From: Alphaproteobacteria bacterium
Lineage (GTDB): Bacteria > Pseudomonadota > Alphaproteobacteria > Rhodobacterales > Rhodobacteraceae
Assembly: GCA_024280735.1 (NCBI GenBank)
Contig: JAJRPO010000058.1
Span: 1 to 64,000, forward strand
Direction of reading: 5' to 3'
DNA: 64,000 bases
Every line of letters starts with the position of its first letter. Position 1 is the first letter of the stretch. Below are positions 1 through 9,333 of this stretch, piece by piece. Both the position numbers and the translations under genes were made by a program. The notes under the pieces were generated by a model. That model did no database searches. It was not told the origin of the DNA and saw only the letters and a program-made list of their open reading frames with translations.

Positions 1-382
1 CACACAGGCTGGCAGCCGTTCTGGCCGTCGAACCCGAAACAAAATGCTCGGTCAAACGGTTCTGCTTATAGTGGCTGAGTCGGCTCTTTCGCATATGGCC
101 CATGATAACCCCTTTTTTGGGTTATCTGGGTCAGCCCCATTATTAGTTTTTCTCAAGTGCCGTTATAATTGGTTATCGATACATCTCTTAGCAGAACGTG
201 ACAAGGGTTTGGGTGGAAGGCACAGAAAAGGCGTTTGTGTCTTATGGCAAGAAAATCTCTAAGCTGAAAAAGAAGTGAATGACCTTTTAACGGCAGGGGA
301 TGTTAAAAAATCATAGAGGTTTGCCGTAGTTTGTGGCAAGTATGCCTTTACATAAGAAGTAAGCGAGCTTGGGGGCCAGTTA
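1..382. other. Leading intergenic region with a hairpin, no convincing gene
   Basis: No coding sequence with family features is visible. The only reading frame of note (44-262) has no ribosome site and looks like chance. A perfect 8-bp inverted repeat, GATAACCC at 104-111 and GGGTTATC at 119-126 around a T-rich loop, could end transcription of a gene lying to the left of the window. The stretch before 383 should hold the promoter of the YjbH gene, but I could not place -35/-10 boxes with confidence. Confidence 0.4.
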
Positions 383-2452
383 ATGGCAAAGAGAAATATC
401 GCGACAGCCTTTGGCGCTGCCGTTTTGGTATCGTTCGGGGGCATGGCTTTTGGGCAATCGGCCCCGACGCTTAATCTTTATGGCACCACGGGTTTGATTG
501 ACATGCCCTCGGCCGAGAGCCAGCCGGATGCGCAGATCAACGGCACGTTCTCGCACAGCAAAACCGGAAATAAGGTTTCCCTGAGTTTTCAATTAACGAA
601 CCGCCTGTCCGGCACATTTCGCTTTGCCGATTTGGACGGTTGGGCGGTCAACGGCAGTTCAGAGGATCGCAGTTTTGATTTGCAATTCCGGGTGTTGGAT
701 GAGGGCGACTACCTGCCCGCCATCGCCATTGGCTTGCGGGATTTTACTGGTAACGGTGCCTTTGGGTCGGAATATATCGTGGCGACAAAGAACATCCTGC
801 CCAGCCTAAAGATGACTGCGGGTGTTGGCTGGGGGCGGTTGAGCGATTCCACCACCCTGCGCAGCGGTGCCAACCCCCAAGGTGGTGTTCCTACATCTAA
901 GCAATGGTTCCAAGGGCCGGTTGGCGTGTTTGGCGGTTTGGAATGGAAGGCCCCGCTCAAGGGCCTGACGCTCAAGGCGGAATACTCATCCGATGAATAC
1001 ACCCGCGAGGTGGCGGCCGGGGCCACAACCAAGGAGTCGCCGTTTAATTTCGGCGTGGAATATAAAACCAAGCGCGGCATCAGCTATGGGCTGTATTATC
1101 TGAACGGTTCCGAGGTGGCGTTGCGTTTCTCGGCGGCGTTGAACCCGAAACGCCCGCCAGCGCCCGGCGCGATGGAACGGGCACCGATTCCGGTGGTGGC
1201 ACGGCCGGTTAATTATTCGACTTCAACCGCTTGGGTGACCAAGCCAGGCTTTAACAAAACCACCCGCAGCCAGTTTTCACAATTGCTGAAAGATCAGGGG
1301 CTGGCGGTTGAGGCTTTGGCCCTGAGCGGCACTTCGGCAGAGCTGCGCTTGCGCAACAAGACCTATAACGCGGGCGCGCAGGCCATTGGTCGCGCGGCGC
1401 GGGTCATGGCGTTTGTGCTGCCCCATTCGGTTGAAACCTTTGTTATTACCCCCGTGGTGAACGGGTTGCCCGCCGCATCTGTGACGCTGAAACGCGCGGA
1501 TGTGGAGGCGTTGGAGAATAAGGCCCAAGGCACGGAAATGATGCTGCAACGGGCGGTGTTTGCCAATGCGGGGCCGCTGCCAGAGGGGGCGGAATATAAC
1601 GAAGAGCTGTATCCAAAATTACGCTGGTCGCTGTCGCCTTATGTGTCGTTATCGGTTTTTGACGGTTCCGGCCCCCTGCGTGCCAGCGCGGGTGTTCGCG
1701 CCTCGGCGGATTATTACGTGGCCCCGGGGCTGTCATTTTCCGGCGCGGTAACGCAGCGGGTCTTTGGCAACGAGAGCAAAGAAATCCCGCCCACCTCTGG
1801 CTTGCCAAGGGTGCGCACGGATCGCGCGCTCTATCGCCAGCAGGGTAAAACTGCGCTGGAACGCCTGACGGTGGATTACTTGTTCAAGCCCTCGCCAAAT
1901 CTGTTTGGCCGTGTGTCGGCGGGGTATCTGGAAACAATGTTTGGCGGCGTATCAGCCGAGTTGTTGTGGAAACCAGCGGACAGCCGTTGGGGGATCGGGG
2001 CAGAAATAAATTATGTCAAACAGCGTGATTTTGATCAGTTGCTGGGGTTCCAAGCTTACAGCGTCGCCACGGGGCATCTGTCTGCCTATTGGCAGGTGAA
2101 TGATGATATGTCGGCGCAACTGGATGTGGGGCGTTATCTGGCGGGGGATTGGGGCGCGACCCTGTCCGTTGACCGTGTGTTTGCAAATGGCTGGAAAATT
2201 GGCGCCTATGCGACGCTGACCGATGCCAGCTATGCGGATTATGGCGAGGGTAGTTTCACCAAGGGCTTCCGCCTGTCGGTGCCGTTGGCTTGGGGGATTG
2301 GCACGCCGAACCGCAAAAGCTATGCGATTGATATGAACACATTGGCGCGCGATGGCGGGGCACGGTTGAACGTGGATAACCGCCTGTTCGGACTGGTGTC
2401 GGAATATCACCGCCCCGGGCTTGAAACCGGCTGGGCGCGGTTCTGGAGATAA
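383..2452 (+). CDS. yjbH: YjbH-family outer-membrane exopolysaccharide protein
   Basis: A 689-residue protein with a signal peptide (about residues 1-24, ending AFG before QSAPTLN). The mature start NLYGTTGLIDMPSAE is the hallmark opening of the YjbH (DUF940) family. The rest is long, glycine- and aromatic-rich and beta-rich, as expected for an outer-membrane barrel that helps export or assemble an exopolysaccharide. The family is usually 650-700 residues, so it is full length. A YjbF-like lipoprotein gene follows after 2 bases, so the two form an operon. The E. coli order is yjbEFGH; here H precedes F and no E or G neighbour is visible. The family call is strong; the exact polysaccharide is unknown. 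Confidence 0.88.
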   Translation: MAKRNIATAFGAAVLVSFGGMAFGQSAPTLNLYGTTGLIDMPSAESQPDAQINGTFSHSKTGNKVSLSFQLTNRLSGTFRFADLDGWAVNGSSEDRSFDLQFRVLDEGDYLPAIAIGLRDFTGNGAFGSEYIVATKNILPSLKMTAGVGWGRLSDSTTLRSGANPQGGVPTSKQWFQGPVGVFGGLEWKAPLKGLTLKAEYSSDEYTREVAAGATTKESPFNFGVEYKTKRGISYGLYYLNGSEVALRFSAALNPKRPPAPGAMERAPIPVVARPVNYSTSTAWVTKPGFNKTTRSQFSQLLKDQGLAVEALALSGTSAELRLRNKTYNAGAQAIGRAARVMAFVLPHSVETFVITPVVNGLPAASVTLKRADVEALENKAQGTEMMLQRAVFANAGPLPEGAEYNEELYPKLRWSLSPYVSLSVFDGSGPLRASAGVRASADYYVAPGLSFSGAVTQRVFGNESKEIPPTSGLPRVRTDRALYRQQGKTALERLTVDYLFKPSPNLFGRVSAGYLETMFGGVSAELLWKPADSRWGIGAEINYVKQRDFDQLLGFQAYSVATGHLSAYWQVNDDMSAQLDVGRYLAGDWGATLSVDRVFANGWKIGAYATLTDASYADYGEGSFTKGFRLSVPLAWGIGTPNRKSYAIDMNTLARDGGARLNVDNRLFGLVSEYHRPGLETGWARFWR

Positions 2453-2454
2453 CG

Positions 2455-3156
2455 ATGATGTTTCGGAGTTTTGTGCTGGCAGGGGTGGCGGCTGCGGTGT
2501 TGGCTGCCTGTAGTTCTGAAAAAGACACGCAGCCAAGTATTCAAAGCGTGGCCATCGGTTTGGCCAAAGCCAAGTTTGGTAAAAAGAATAAAGTAGAGAA
2601 AGCGGATGAAACAGCGGCCAAGCCGCAACAACTGCCCCGCGCCGCGCTGGAGCAATACGGCAAGCCGGTGATCTATGTCGGCGTTCCCCGTCTGGGCAGC
2701 AATCTGCCGGCGGTTCAGGTGGCGGTTAACGGACCGTATCAAACATATTTGGGGGGTGACAAAGCCAGCGTTACCCTGCGCAACGGCATGATTACCGCAA
2801 CACGGGGCCAGTTTGTTGATCTGTTTGCGCAAGAACTGTCCCTTAGCCCGCGACAGATATTTTATGGCGGCGGTTTTCCGAAAACCTATACCCGCACCCA
2901 GCGGCATTTGAATGGCGAGGGCAAACTGACCACCGCAGAATATACCTGCGCCATTGCACCCGCTGAGGCAGACGAGAGGATCACGGTATTTGACCGCACG
3001 GTCACAGTACGTAAGTTTTCCGAGTTGTGCCGAAATCCGGTGCGTGCGTTTCAGAACAGCTATTGGATTGATCGCCGCGCCCAGCGGGTCTGGAAAAGCC
3101 ATCAATCGATTAGCCAGCCCGTCGGGCATATGATTATTCAGCTGGTTATACCGTAG
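2455..3156 (+). CDS. yjbF: YjbF-like (GfcB-type) lipoprotein
   Basis: A 233-residue lipoprotein: hydrophobic leader followed by the lipobox LAAC (Cys at about 19) and a small acidic/Lys-rich linker. The body, with GKPVIYVGVPRLG and a TLRNGMITATRG stretch, matches the YjbF/GfcB family, the partner of YjbH in extracellular polysaccharide export. Two ATG codons stand in tandem (2455 and 2458), and the ribosome site GGAG lies inside the end of yjbH, so translation is probably coupled. The stop codon TAG (3154-3156) is also the left edge of a 52-bp palindromic repeat, so the end of this gene is defined by repeat DNA. Confidence 0.8.
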   Translation: MMFRSFVLAGVAAAVLAACSSEKDTQPSIQSVAIGLAKAKFGKKNKVEKADETAAKPQQLPRAALEQYGKPVIYVGVPRLGSNLPAVQVAVNGPYQTYLGGDKASVTLRNGMITATRGQFVDLFAQELSLSPRQIFYGGGFPKTYTRTQRHLNGEGKLTTAEYTCAIAPAEADERITVFDRTVTVRKFSELCRNPVRAFQNSYWIDRRAQRVWKSHQSISQPVGHMIIQLVIP

Positions 3157-3204
3157 GGTGGGTGAAACCCACCGGTCCGGGTGGTGGGTTGGCACCCACC
3201 CTAC
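3153..3204. repeat. REP-like palindrome, long subtype, copy 1
   Basis: A 52-bp imperfect palindrome that starts GTAGGGTGGGTG and ends CACCCACCCTAC, with a further inner stem (AACCCACC / GGTGGGTT). It fills the gap between two convergent genes, and both of their TAG stop codons (3154-3156 on +, 3203-3201 on -) lie in its ends. A close copy is at 45105-45157, and shorter relatives are at 19358-19386 and 45955-45984. It may also work as a bidirectional terminator. Confidence 0.8.
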
Positions 3205-3842
3205 CGTCTTGGTGCCCGCCAACCTGCCTTGATTGCCTCTGCCTCGTCGCAAAACCAGCGTTCGCCTTTGGCGGTGTTGATGCGGGTGCGTTTGTACCAA
3301 GGCGACCACGGGGTGTGGTAGATGTGGCCGTTTGCGGTGATATTGCCCTTGATTGGGCAGCCTTTGGGGGCGACCTGTGCTGCGACGTTCCAGCGTTTGG
3401 CCCGGAATTCCCAAGGCGGCTGCGCGGGGCCGCGCCATATCCCTAGCTTTGCGATTTTGGCGTTATCTTGGTCTGCCTCATATTCGTCGGAAAACTTCAG
3501 GAACGCCCAAGCCATGCCTTTGGCCACCATCACCTGCGCCACGTCTTTGCCATCGGCAAAACATCGCGCCACAATGCGATTGTAGGGATCGACGGCCAGT
3601 TTTTCACAGGAGACAGTAGCGTTATTGGTCAAGGCAACGAGGGTGCTGGTCGCGGCCTCGCCGCAAGGCCATCGTTTGCCGCGCTCAGTTGTGCATTTCT
3701 GACCCGATTCCGGCGCATCAATGCCGTTGATCCGAAAGGTTGTGCCATTCAAAACCAAGGTATCGCCGTCGATTACGCGCAGGTCAGCGGCCCACAGGGG
3801 GGGAGAGATCAAGGCGAGCAGGAGGATCAGGAAATATCGCAT
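3201..3842 (-). CDS. Secreted thermonuclease-family (SNase-like) nuclease
   Basis: A 213-residue protein with a clear signal peptide (residues 1-18, ending PLWA). The staphylococcal-nuclease fold follows: VIDGDTL with D25/D27, then RINGIDAPE with R37, D42 and E45, and later DPYNRIVARCF supplying the second arginine. These match the Ca-binding and catalytic residues of the family. The C-terminal 70 residues beyond the fold carry KGCPIKGNI and several Trp and have no function I recognise. It should act in the periplasm or outside the cell on DNA or RNA. It is convergent with the YjbF-like gene, and its TAG stop is formed by the palindrome at 3153-3204. Confidence 0.85.
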   Translation of the reverse strand: MRYFLILLLALISPPLWAADLRVIDGDTLVLNGTTFRINGIDAPESGQKCTTERGKRWPCGEAATSTLVALTNNATVSCEKLAVDPYNRIVARCFADGKDVAQVMVAKGMAWAFLKFSDEYEADQDNAKIAKLGIWRGPAQPPWEFRAKRWNVAAQVAPKGCPIKGNITANGHIYHTPWSPWYKRTRINTAKGERWFCDEAEAIKAGWRAPRR

Positions 3843-3857
3843 GAGCTGGACGTAACA

Positions 3858-3890
3858 TGAACAAAAGGTTAAATCTTCATCTTTTGTTCA
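3858..3890. promoter_or_regulatory. Inverted repeat in the divergent nuclease/gltX promoter region
   Basis: A perfect 10-bp inverted repeat, TGAACAAAAG (3858-3867) and CTTTTGTTCA (3881-3890), separated by 13 bases. It lies in the 127-base gap between the divergent nuclease and gltX genes. It could be an operator or a hairpin in the 5' leader. About 6 bases downstream, TTAA-N7-CTAA (3897-3911) is one mismatch from a full CtrA box. Confidence 0.4.
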
Positions 3891-3969
3891 TTGGAGTTAA
3901 TTTTCTGCTAAGGCACAAAAATGACGCCGCTCTTGGCCTTATGCACGGCATTCGCTAAGAGGGGATAAA

Positions 3970-5313
3970 ATGAGCAAAGAGCGAGCGAATCCCATGACCA
4001 CCACCCGTTTTGCGCCCTCTCCCACGGGCTATATTCACATCGGCAACCTGCGCACGGCGCTGTTTAACTATCTGATCGCGCGCAAGGCGGGCGGCCAGTT
4101 TATTCTGCGGTTGGACGATACCGATCCGGTGCGCTCTAAACAAGAATATGTCGACGGGATCAAGCAGGATCTGGAATGGCTGGGGCTGACGTGGGACCGC
4201 GTGGAACGGCAATCTGACCGGCTGGAACGCTACAAAGCGGCGGCGGACGAGTTGCGTGCGGCGGGGCGGTTGTACGAGTGTTTCGAGACGCCGATAGAGC
4301 TGGACCTGAAGCGTAAAAAATTGCTGAACATGGGCAAGCCGCCGATTTATGATCGGGGCGCGCTGAACCTGTCGGACGCGGAAAAGACTGCTTTGCGCGA
4401 GGAACGGGGCGCCGGGCATTGGCGCTTCAAGCTGGATTTACAACGGATTGAATGGACGGATGGCATTCTGGGCGACCTGTCGATTGATGCGGCGAGCGTG
4501 TCTGATCCGGTGCTGATCCGCGGCGACGGGCAGTTCCTGTATACGCCTGCATCGGTTTGCGACGACATTGATTTTGGCGTCACTTACGTGGTGCGCGGCT
4601 CGGATCACGTAACCAACACCGCGACGCAAATCCAGATTATCGAGGCGCTGGGCGGCAAGGTTCCGGATTTTGCGCATCACTCATTGCTGACGGGACCACA
4701 GGGCGAGGCCCTGTCAAAACGGCTTGGCACTTTGGCACTGCGTGATTTGCGGGTCTCGGGATTGGAGCCGATGGCGGTTTTGTCGATGATGGCGCGGCTT
4801 GGATCATCAGAGCCGATTGAATTGCGCACCACGATGCAGGAGTTGATCGACGGGTTTGATTTGTCGAAATTCGGTGCGGCACCGACCAAGTTTGATGTGG
4901 CAGATTTGACGCCGCTGACGTCGAAATATGTGTCTGGCCTGTCTTTTGAGGTTATGGCAGATGAATTGGCGGCACTGGGTGTTCCCGCAGATATTGCGCC
5001 TGCATTCTGGGATGTGGCCCGCGATAATATCGATGTGCGCGGTGATGTGGCGCAGTGGTGGACGCTGTGCCGTGACGGGGCAGAGCCGCTGATCGACGCG
5101 GAGGATGCGGAGTTCGTGGCCGTTGCGAAAACCCTGCTACCAGCTGCGCCCTGGACCGGCGAGAGTTGGGGGGAGTGGACCAAGGCGGTGAAGGCCGAGA
5201 CGGGCCGCAAAGGGCGTGGTTTGTTTATGCCGTTGCGCAAGGCGCTGACGGGGATGCAGCACGGGCCGGATATGTCGCGGTTGATGCCGTTGCTCGGTAA
5301 TGTGAAGCTTTAG
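3970..5313 (+). CDS. gltX: Glutamate--tRNA ligase
   Basis: A 447-residue class I aminoacyl-tRNA synthetase that charges tRNA with glutamate in the cytoplasm. The HIGH-type motif is PSPTGYIHIG near the N-terminus. The KMSKS-type loop is LSKRLG, preceded by GPQGEA. YECFETPIELDLKRK and KPPIYDR are typical of the shorter second GluRS class of alphaproteobacteria, which often coexists with another gltX and may prefer tRNA-Gln (family knowledge, not shown here). Two starts are possible: ATG 3970, which has GAGGGG 5 bases upstream, or ATG 3994, which gives the usual family opening MTTTRFAPSPTG. I keep the first because of its ribosome site. Confidence 0.95.
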   Translation: MSKERANPMTTTRFAPSPTGYIHIGNLRTALFNYLIARKAGGQFILRLDDTDPVRSKQEYVDGIKQDLEWLGLTWDRVERQSDRLERYKAAADELRAAGRLYECFETPIELDLKRKKLLNMGKPPIYDRGALNLSDAEKTALREERGAGHWRFKLDLQRIEWTDGILGDLSIDAASVSDPVLIRGDGQFLYTPASVCDDIDFGVTYVVRGSDHVTNTATQIQIIEALGGKVPDFAHHSLLTGPQGEALSKRLGTLALRDLRVSGLEPMAVLSMMARLGSSEPIELRTTMQELIDGFDLSKFGAAPTKFDVADLTPLTSKYVSGLSFEVMADELAALGVPADIAPAFWDVARDNIDVRGDVAQWWTLCRDGAEPLIDAEDAEFVAVAKTLLPAAPWTGESWGEWTKAVKAETGRKGRGLFMPLRKALTGMQHGPDMSRLMPLLGNVKL

Positions 5314-5352
5314 GCGCTAGGGCCAGTGCGATGTGATGAATGTCCACAGGCC

Positions 5353-5904
5353 CTAAACAACCTCGATAGAAAACTCTTCGATTTGGGCGTCTACTAGCGC
5401 GGTTTCGGCTGCGGTGAGGGATTGCGCACGCGGATAAATCGGGGTGGCGCGGTCGTTGCGGATTTTGACCTGCCAGTTGGTTGTGCTACGGAAAAAATTG
5501 GTGACGCCTTCTTCTCCGAACTCACATAGAAAACCCTGCACAACGCAGTCCAGATAGCTGAGAAGCACATGTTTGCCGGTGGCTTTGGTGGCCACAAAAT
5601 CAGGGTCAGCACGGTACATCTGAATCGCGGTGGCGTTTGGGTGATTGATTTCAGAATCCGCCAATCGTGCGCGGGTATAGGCCTGCTCGCGTTCGTCGAG
5701 ATCATCCCAGCTGAGCGGAGCGACGTCGGCAATCAGCCCTTGGATGGTGCTGCCTGTATGGGGTTCCACACTGAGAAAACAGACATCGCGCCGATTGGAG
5801 GGCACCCAATGGCGCCGCCAACCCTGCACCGTTGCGCGCCGTATGTTGGGGTAGCTGTGCGTCGCCGTGTTCACCAAAGACCCGTAACCAAAAAAGCTGG
5901 TCAT
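5353..5904 (-). CDS. Gamma-glutamylcyclotransferase-fold (GGCT) protein
   Basis: A 183-residue cytoplasmic protein that opens with FFGYGSLVN (residues 4-12), the substrate-loop signature of the AIG2/GGCT superfamily. DEREQAYTR supplies the expected catalytic glutamate. Family members release 5-oxoproline from gamma-glutamyl compounds, but many bacterial homologues have unknown substrates. The gene starts 5 bases after the M48 lipoprotein gene on the same strand, so they are probably co-transcribed. No link between the two activities is evident. Confidence 0.75.
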   Translation of the reverse strand: MTSFFGYGSLVNTATHSYPNIRRATVQGWRRHWVPSNRRDVCFLSVEPHTGSTIQGLIADVAPLSWDDLDEREQAYTRARLADSEINHPNATAIQMYRADPDFVATKATGKHVLLSYLDCVVQGFLCEFGEEGVTNFFRSTTNWQVKIRNDRATPIYPRAQSLTAAETALVDAQIEEFSIEVV

Positions 5905-5909
5905 CGCGG

Positions 5910-6650
5910 CTACCAGCGAATGGGCGCGCGGCGGCCCTGTGCGCGGGCGGTGCGGATTTCACCAGCAACAGCAGTTGCGTTGGCCACACGTTCGCCGGAT
6001 GACGGATGCGTGCTTAGGAAGCTAGACGAGCCGCCAGTGCGCGCCAATTCTTGCGCGCCTTTAGCGGCGTTATATCCTGCGCGGTCGGCGATGTGGACGG
6101 CGATTGTATCGGCTTGCAGCTCGAATTTTTTGGAAAACGCGCGGCCGCCGATTTGGGCACCGAGGTCAAGGCCTACGCTGGCATCGCCACCGCCAGCCGC
6201 TACCAGCACGCCGAGCAGGATCGCGCCAACGGCTTGGTTTTGGCGCGACTGTATCAGGTGAGAAGCGATTTGATGCCCAGCTTCATGGCCCAGAACAAAG
6301 GCAAGTTCATGGTCATTTTGGATTTGCAACAACATGTTGGAATTGAAAGTAATCACCGGGCGCCCATCCTTGCCGATGCTTTGAAAGGCGTTGGCGGGTT
6401 CCTTGGGGTCATTGCGCACGACGATTTGAAAATCGCAGAAACTGGCCGGTTTACTGGGATGGATTGAGCGGCAGGCGCTCTCGGCCACAGGTTCAACACG
6501 CGCGGCGACGCGGCGATAATTGGCGATGGCGGTTTGCAGATTGCCAGTGGCAGCAGGGGCCTGTTGCAGCGGTTTTGAGGGGGGCGGCGGTTCTGGAATG
6601 CAACCGGCCAGGAGGAGAACCGCTAGGCTGAGAGTGAGTAGTTGACGCAT
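5910..6650 (-). CDS. M48-family metalloprotease lipoprotein
   Basis: A 246-residue protein with a lipoprotein leader (LLLAGC, Cys 17) and a Pro-rich linker. The Zn protease core has HEAGH at 122-126 and the third ligand region KFELQADTIAVHIADRAGYN. A late STHPSSGERVANA segment is typical of the M48 peptidases of the LoiP/YggG and BepA group. It should work in the periplasm, anchored to a membrane, in envelope protein quality control. The length fits the short single-domain members. The first gene of a probable two-gene unit with the GGCT-fold gene. Confidence 0.85.
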   Translation of the reverse strand: MRQLLTLSLAVLLLAGCIPEPPPPSKPLQQAPAATGNLQTAIANYRRVAARVEPVAESACRSIHPSKPASFCDFQIVVRNDPKEPANAFQSIGKDGRPVITFNSNMLLQIQNDHELAFVLGHEAGHQIASHLIQSRQNQAVGAILLGVLVAAGGGDASVGLDLGAQIGGRAFSKKFELQADTIAVHIADRAGYNAAKGAQELARTGGSSSFLSTHPSSGERVANATAVAGEIRTARAQGRRAPIRW

Positions 6651-6696
6651 GGTATCCCCTATCTGTTGCCCAAGATGTAACCGTGCGAAACGGTGC

Positions 6697-7224
6697 TTAC
6701 AAGGGTGCGGTTTGCAGATTATCCCAAACTATTATCAGGTTTTCCGATTTCCAGATCGGGCCTGCGTCAATGAACTGGCCGATTAGTTTTCCGCCCATGG
6801 CTTGATAAAAAGCCAAGGCCGGTGTGTTGCCTTTGGCTGTAGCCAATGCGGCAGTGCTGAAGCCATCTGCAAGCAACTGATGAAATGCCGCCTGTAGCAG
6901 CTGTTTTCCGATACCCGCGCCCTGGCACTTGCGATCCACATAGAGGTGTTTGACCTCTGGGCGGGTGCCAAACACCGGATTGGTTGCAGGGCCAAAGAGG
7001 GTGAAACCGACGATGGTATTGGCTTGGGTCGCGAGCAGAATATGGTGTTGTGGGCGTGGCGTGTTTAGGTGCCTCTCCCAGGTGTTCAGGCGATGGGTCA
7101 CATCCAGTTTGGCCAGAATCTCAGGTGGCGCGAGGTTCTTGTATGTCTCGCGCCAAACTGAGGCATGTAGGGTTGCAATGGGTCTTGCGTCGCTTGCGAC
7201 GGCACTCCGAATGGTGGTTGGCAT
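6697..7224 (-). CDS. GNAT-family N-acetyltransferase
   Basis: A 175-residue GNAT acetyltransferase. The acetyl-CoA binding motif A is visible as VKHLYVDRKCQGAGIGKQLL (pattern Q-x-x-G-x-G), followed by ALAFYQAMGGKLIGQ, the usual motif B. The N-terminus IRSAVASDARPIATLHASVWRETY resembles the RimI-like 'GNAT family' proteins found throughout Rhodobacterales. The substrate cannot be told. It starts 7 bases after the argF stop codon on the same strand, so it is probably the last gene of the argD-argF unit; whether it takes part in arginine metabolism is unknown. Confidence 0.82.
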   Translation of the reverse strand: MPTTIRSAVASDARPIATLHASVWRETYKNLAPPEILAKLDVTHRLNTWERHLNTPRPQHHILLATQANTIVGFTLFGPATNPVFGTRPEVKHLYVDRKCQGAGIGKQLLQAAFHQLLADGFSTAALATAKGNTPALAFYQAMGGKLIGQFIDAGPIWKSENLIIVWDNLQTAPL

Positions 7225-7231
7225 TATAGGC

Positions 7232-8158
7232 TTAGACCCCCAAACACCAGCGCATCACGGCCTTTTGCGCGTGCAGACGGTTTTCGGCTTCGTCAAAAAT
7301 CACCGAACTGGGGCCGTCCATCACACTCGAGGTGACTTCCTCGTCACGGTGCGCGGGCAGGCAATGCATGAACAGGGCGTCCTCCTTGGCTTGGCCCATC
7401 AAGTGATCGTTAACTTGGTAAGGTTTCAGCAGATTGTGGCGACGCTGGCGGGTGGATTGGCTGTCGTGCATGGAAACCCAAGTATCGGCGACCACCAGAT
7501 CGGCACCAGCGACCGCCTTTTGCGCGTCGCGCTCGATTGTGACGTTAATGCCTTGCGCGCGGGCAAGCGCGATGAATTCGGATTCAGGATCAAGCGAGGG
7601 CGGGCCTGCAAAGGTGAAGTCAAAGCCGAATTGCCCAGCCGCGTGCAGAAAGCTGGCGCAGACGTTGTTGCCGTCGCCGGTCCAGACGACTTTCTTGCCT
7701 TTGATCGGGCCGTTGTGTTCCTCAAAAGTCATCACGTCGGCCATGATCTGGCAGGGATGCGTGCGGTTGGTTAACCCGTTGATGACGGGAACCGAGGCGT
7801 ATTCTGCCAGCTCCTGCAATACACTTTCCTCGAATGTGCGGATCATGATCATATCGACATAGCGCGACAAAACGCGGGCCGTGTCGGCGATGCTCTCGCC
7901 GTGGCCCAGCTGCATATCGGCACCTGACAGCACCAGAGTTTGGCCACCCATTTGGCGCACGCCGACGTCAAAAGACACGCGGGTCCGGGTAGACGGCTTT
8001 TCAAAAATCAGCGCCACCATGTGGTTTTTCAGCGGTTGCTCGGCGTCGGGTGTGCCTTTGGGCTGGCCTTTGCGGGCGTCCTTCATGCTGCGGGCGTGAT
8101 CGATCATGTGGCGCAGATCGGCGGGATCGGTGGTGTGGATGTCCAGAAAATGGTTCAT
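7232..8158 (-). CDS. argF: Ornithine carbamoyltransferase
   Basis: A 308-residue enzyme that makes citrulline from ornithine and carbamoyl phosphate in arginine synthesis. The carbamoyl phosphate loop is [21 protein letters not shown] is present, and the ornithine/catalytic loop is MHCLPAHR. The open frame runs much further upstream, to 8644, but that part overlaps argD. The start is ATG at 8158 ([11 protein letters not shown]), which overlaps the argD stop by 4 bases (ATGA), a classic coupled junction. Length is normal for the family. Confidence 0.96.
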   Translation of the reverse strand: MNHFLDIHTTDPADLRHMIDHARSMKDARKGQPKGTPDAEQPLKNHMVALIFEKPSTRTRVSFDVGVRQMGGQTLVLSGADMQLGHGESIADTARVLSRYVDMIMIRTFEESVLQELAEYASVPVINGLTNRTHPCQIMADVMTFEEHNGPIKGKKVVWTGDGNNVCASFLHAAGQFGFDFTFAGPPSLDPESEFIALARAQGINVTIERDAQKAVAGADLVVADTWVSMHDSQSTRQRRHNLLKPYQVNDHLMGQAKEDALFMHCLPAHRDEEVTSSVMDGPSSVIFDEAENRLHAQKAVMRWCLGV

Positions 8159-9333
8159 AATGTGGCCTCGATTGCTGTGGCGGCTTGGTCCAACCTTGCC
8201 ACCGCCTCTTTGATGTCGTCGCTTGAGATGTTCAGGGGCGGCAGGATACGGATGACGTTGTCGCCGCCGGGGATTGTCAGCAGTTGGACGTCGTATCCGG
8301 CGTGGACCACATCCATATTGGTGACTTTGCATTTGATGCCAAGCATCAGGCCGGCTCCGCGTACCTCCTCGAACACCTCGGGGTGACTGGCGACCAAACC
8401 TTCCAGCGATTGGCGAAACAGGCCGGATTTTTCTGAGACTTGCGCCAGAAATGCGTCGTTGGCGATGATGTCCATGACCTTGGAGCCAACAGCGCAGGCC
8501 AACGGGTTGCCGCCGTATGTGGTGCCGTGGCTGCCCGCGACCATGCCAACGGCTGCGGCCTCGGTTGCCAGGCAGACGCCAAGGGGAAAGCCGCCGCCGA
8601 TGCCTTTGGCCACGGCCATAATATCGGGGGTGACGCCGGACCATTCATGGGCGAACAGCTTGCCGGTACGGCCGACGCCGCATTGGATTTCGTCCATAAT
8701 CAGCAGCAGGCCGTGTTCTTCACACAGGGCGCGGATGTCGCGCATGAATTGATCAGTGACGGGGATAATGCCGCCTTCGCCTTGGACCGGTTCTATGATA
8801 ATTGCGGCAGTCTCATCGTCGATTGCCATCTTAAGGGCCTCAAGGTCGTGCAAAGGAACTTGCGTGAAACCTTCCAACATTGGCCCAAAGCCTTTGGTCA
8901 GCTTTTCCGCACCGGCAGCGGAGATCATGCCCAAGGTGCGGCCATGAAAGCTCTGCTCAAAAGCAATCATTTTATAGCGTTCAGGCTGGCCGTTATGGCT
9001 GAAATATTTGCGCGCCATTTTGACCGCGCATTCCATCGCCTCGGTGCCGGAGTTGGTGAAAAACATTGTATCCGCAAAGGTGCTTGCCACCAACCTGTCC
9101 GCCAGCGCTGTTTGGTTGGGAATGTGATAGAGATTGGAGGTATGCCACAGTTGGCTTGCCTGTTGTTGCAGGGTTTCTACAAGTTCAGGATGGGCATGCC
9201 CAAGCGCGTTCACCGCAATTCCGCCGCCTATGTCAAGGAAGCGTCGGCCCTGATCATCCACCAACCAGCTGCCTTCGCCTTTGACGAAAGTAAGGTTTGC
9301 ACGGGCGTATGTGGGTAGAATTGCGGGTATCAT
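8155..9333 (-). CDS. argD: Acetylornithine/succinyldiaminopimelate aminotransferase
   Basis: A 392-residue class III PLP aminotransferase. [34 protein letters not shown] and [11 protein letters not shown] are conserved. Asp in [15 protein letters not shown] and the PLP lysine in [13 protein letters not shown] are in place. It acts in arginine (and possibly lysine) synthesis. It is the first gene of an argD-argF-GNAT unit. The ribosome site is AAGGAAAACCGCG before ATG. About 80 bases upstream of the start is a run of ten G (9412-9421), and beyond that the terminator of the LysM gene. Confidence 0.96.
   Translation of the reverse strand: MIPAILPTYARANLTFVKGEGSWLVDDQGRRFLDIGGGIAVNALGHAHPELVETLQQQASQLWHTSNLYHIPNQTALADRLVASTFADTMFFTNSGTEAMECAVKMARKYFSHNGQPERYKMIAFEQSFHGRTLGMISAAGAEKLTKGFGPMLEGFTQVPLHDLEALKMAIDDETAAIIIEPVQGEGGIIPVTDQFMRDIRALCEEHGLLLIMDEIQCGVGRTGKLFAHEWSGVTPDIMAVAKGIGGGFPLGVCLATEAAAVGMVAGSHGTTYGGNPLACAVGSKVMDIIANDAFLAQVSEKSGLFRQSLEGLVASHPEVFEEVRGAGLMLGIKCKVTNMDVVHAGYDVQLLTIPGGDNVIRILPPLNISSDDIKEAVARLDQAATAIEATL

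Noticed and set aside
44-262. 72-codon frame at the left edge
   Set aside because: No ribosome site, no family features, and it runs through a hairpin.
2407-3438. 343-codon frame on the minus strand
   Set aside because: It lies opposite the YjbF-like gene and overlaps the nuclease in another frame; its product is rich in Arg, His and Gln with no domain and no ribosome site.
8159-8644. Upstream extension of the argF frame
   Set aside because: The extension overlaps argD out of phase and has low-complexity Arg/His/Gln content; the ATGA junction gives the true start.
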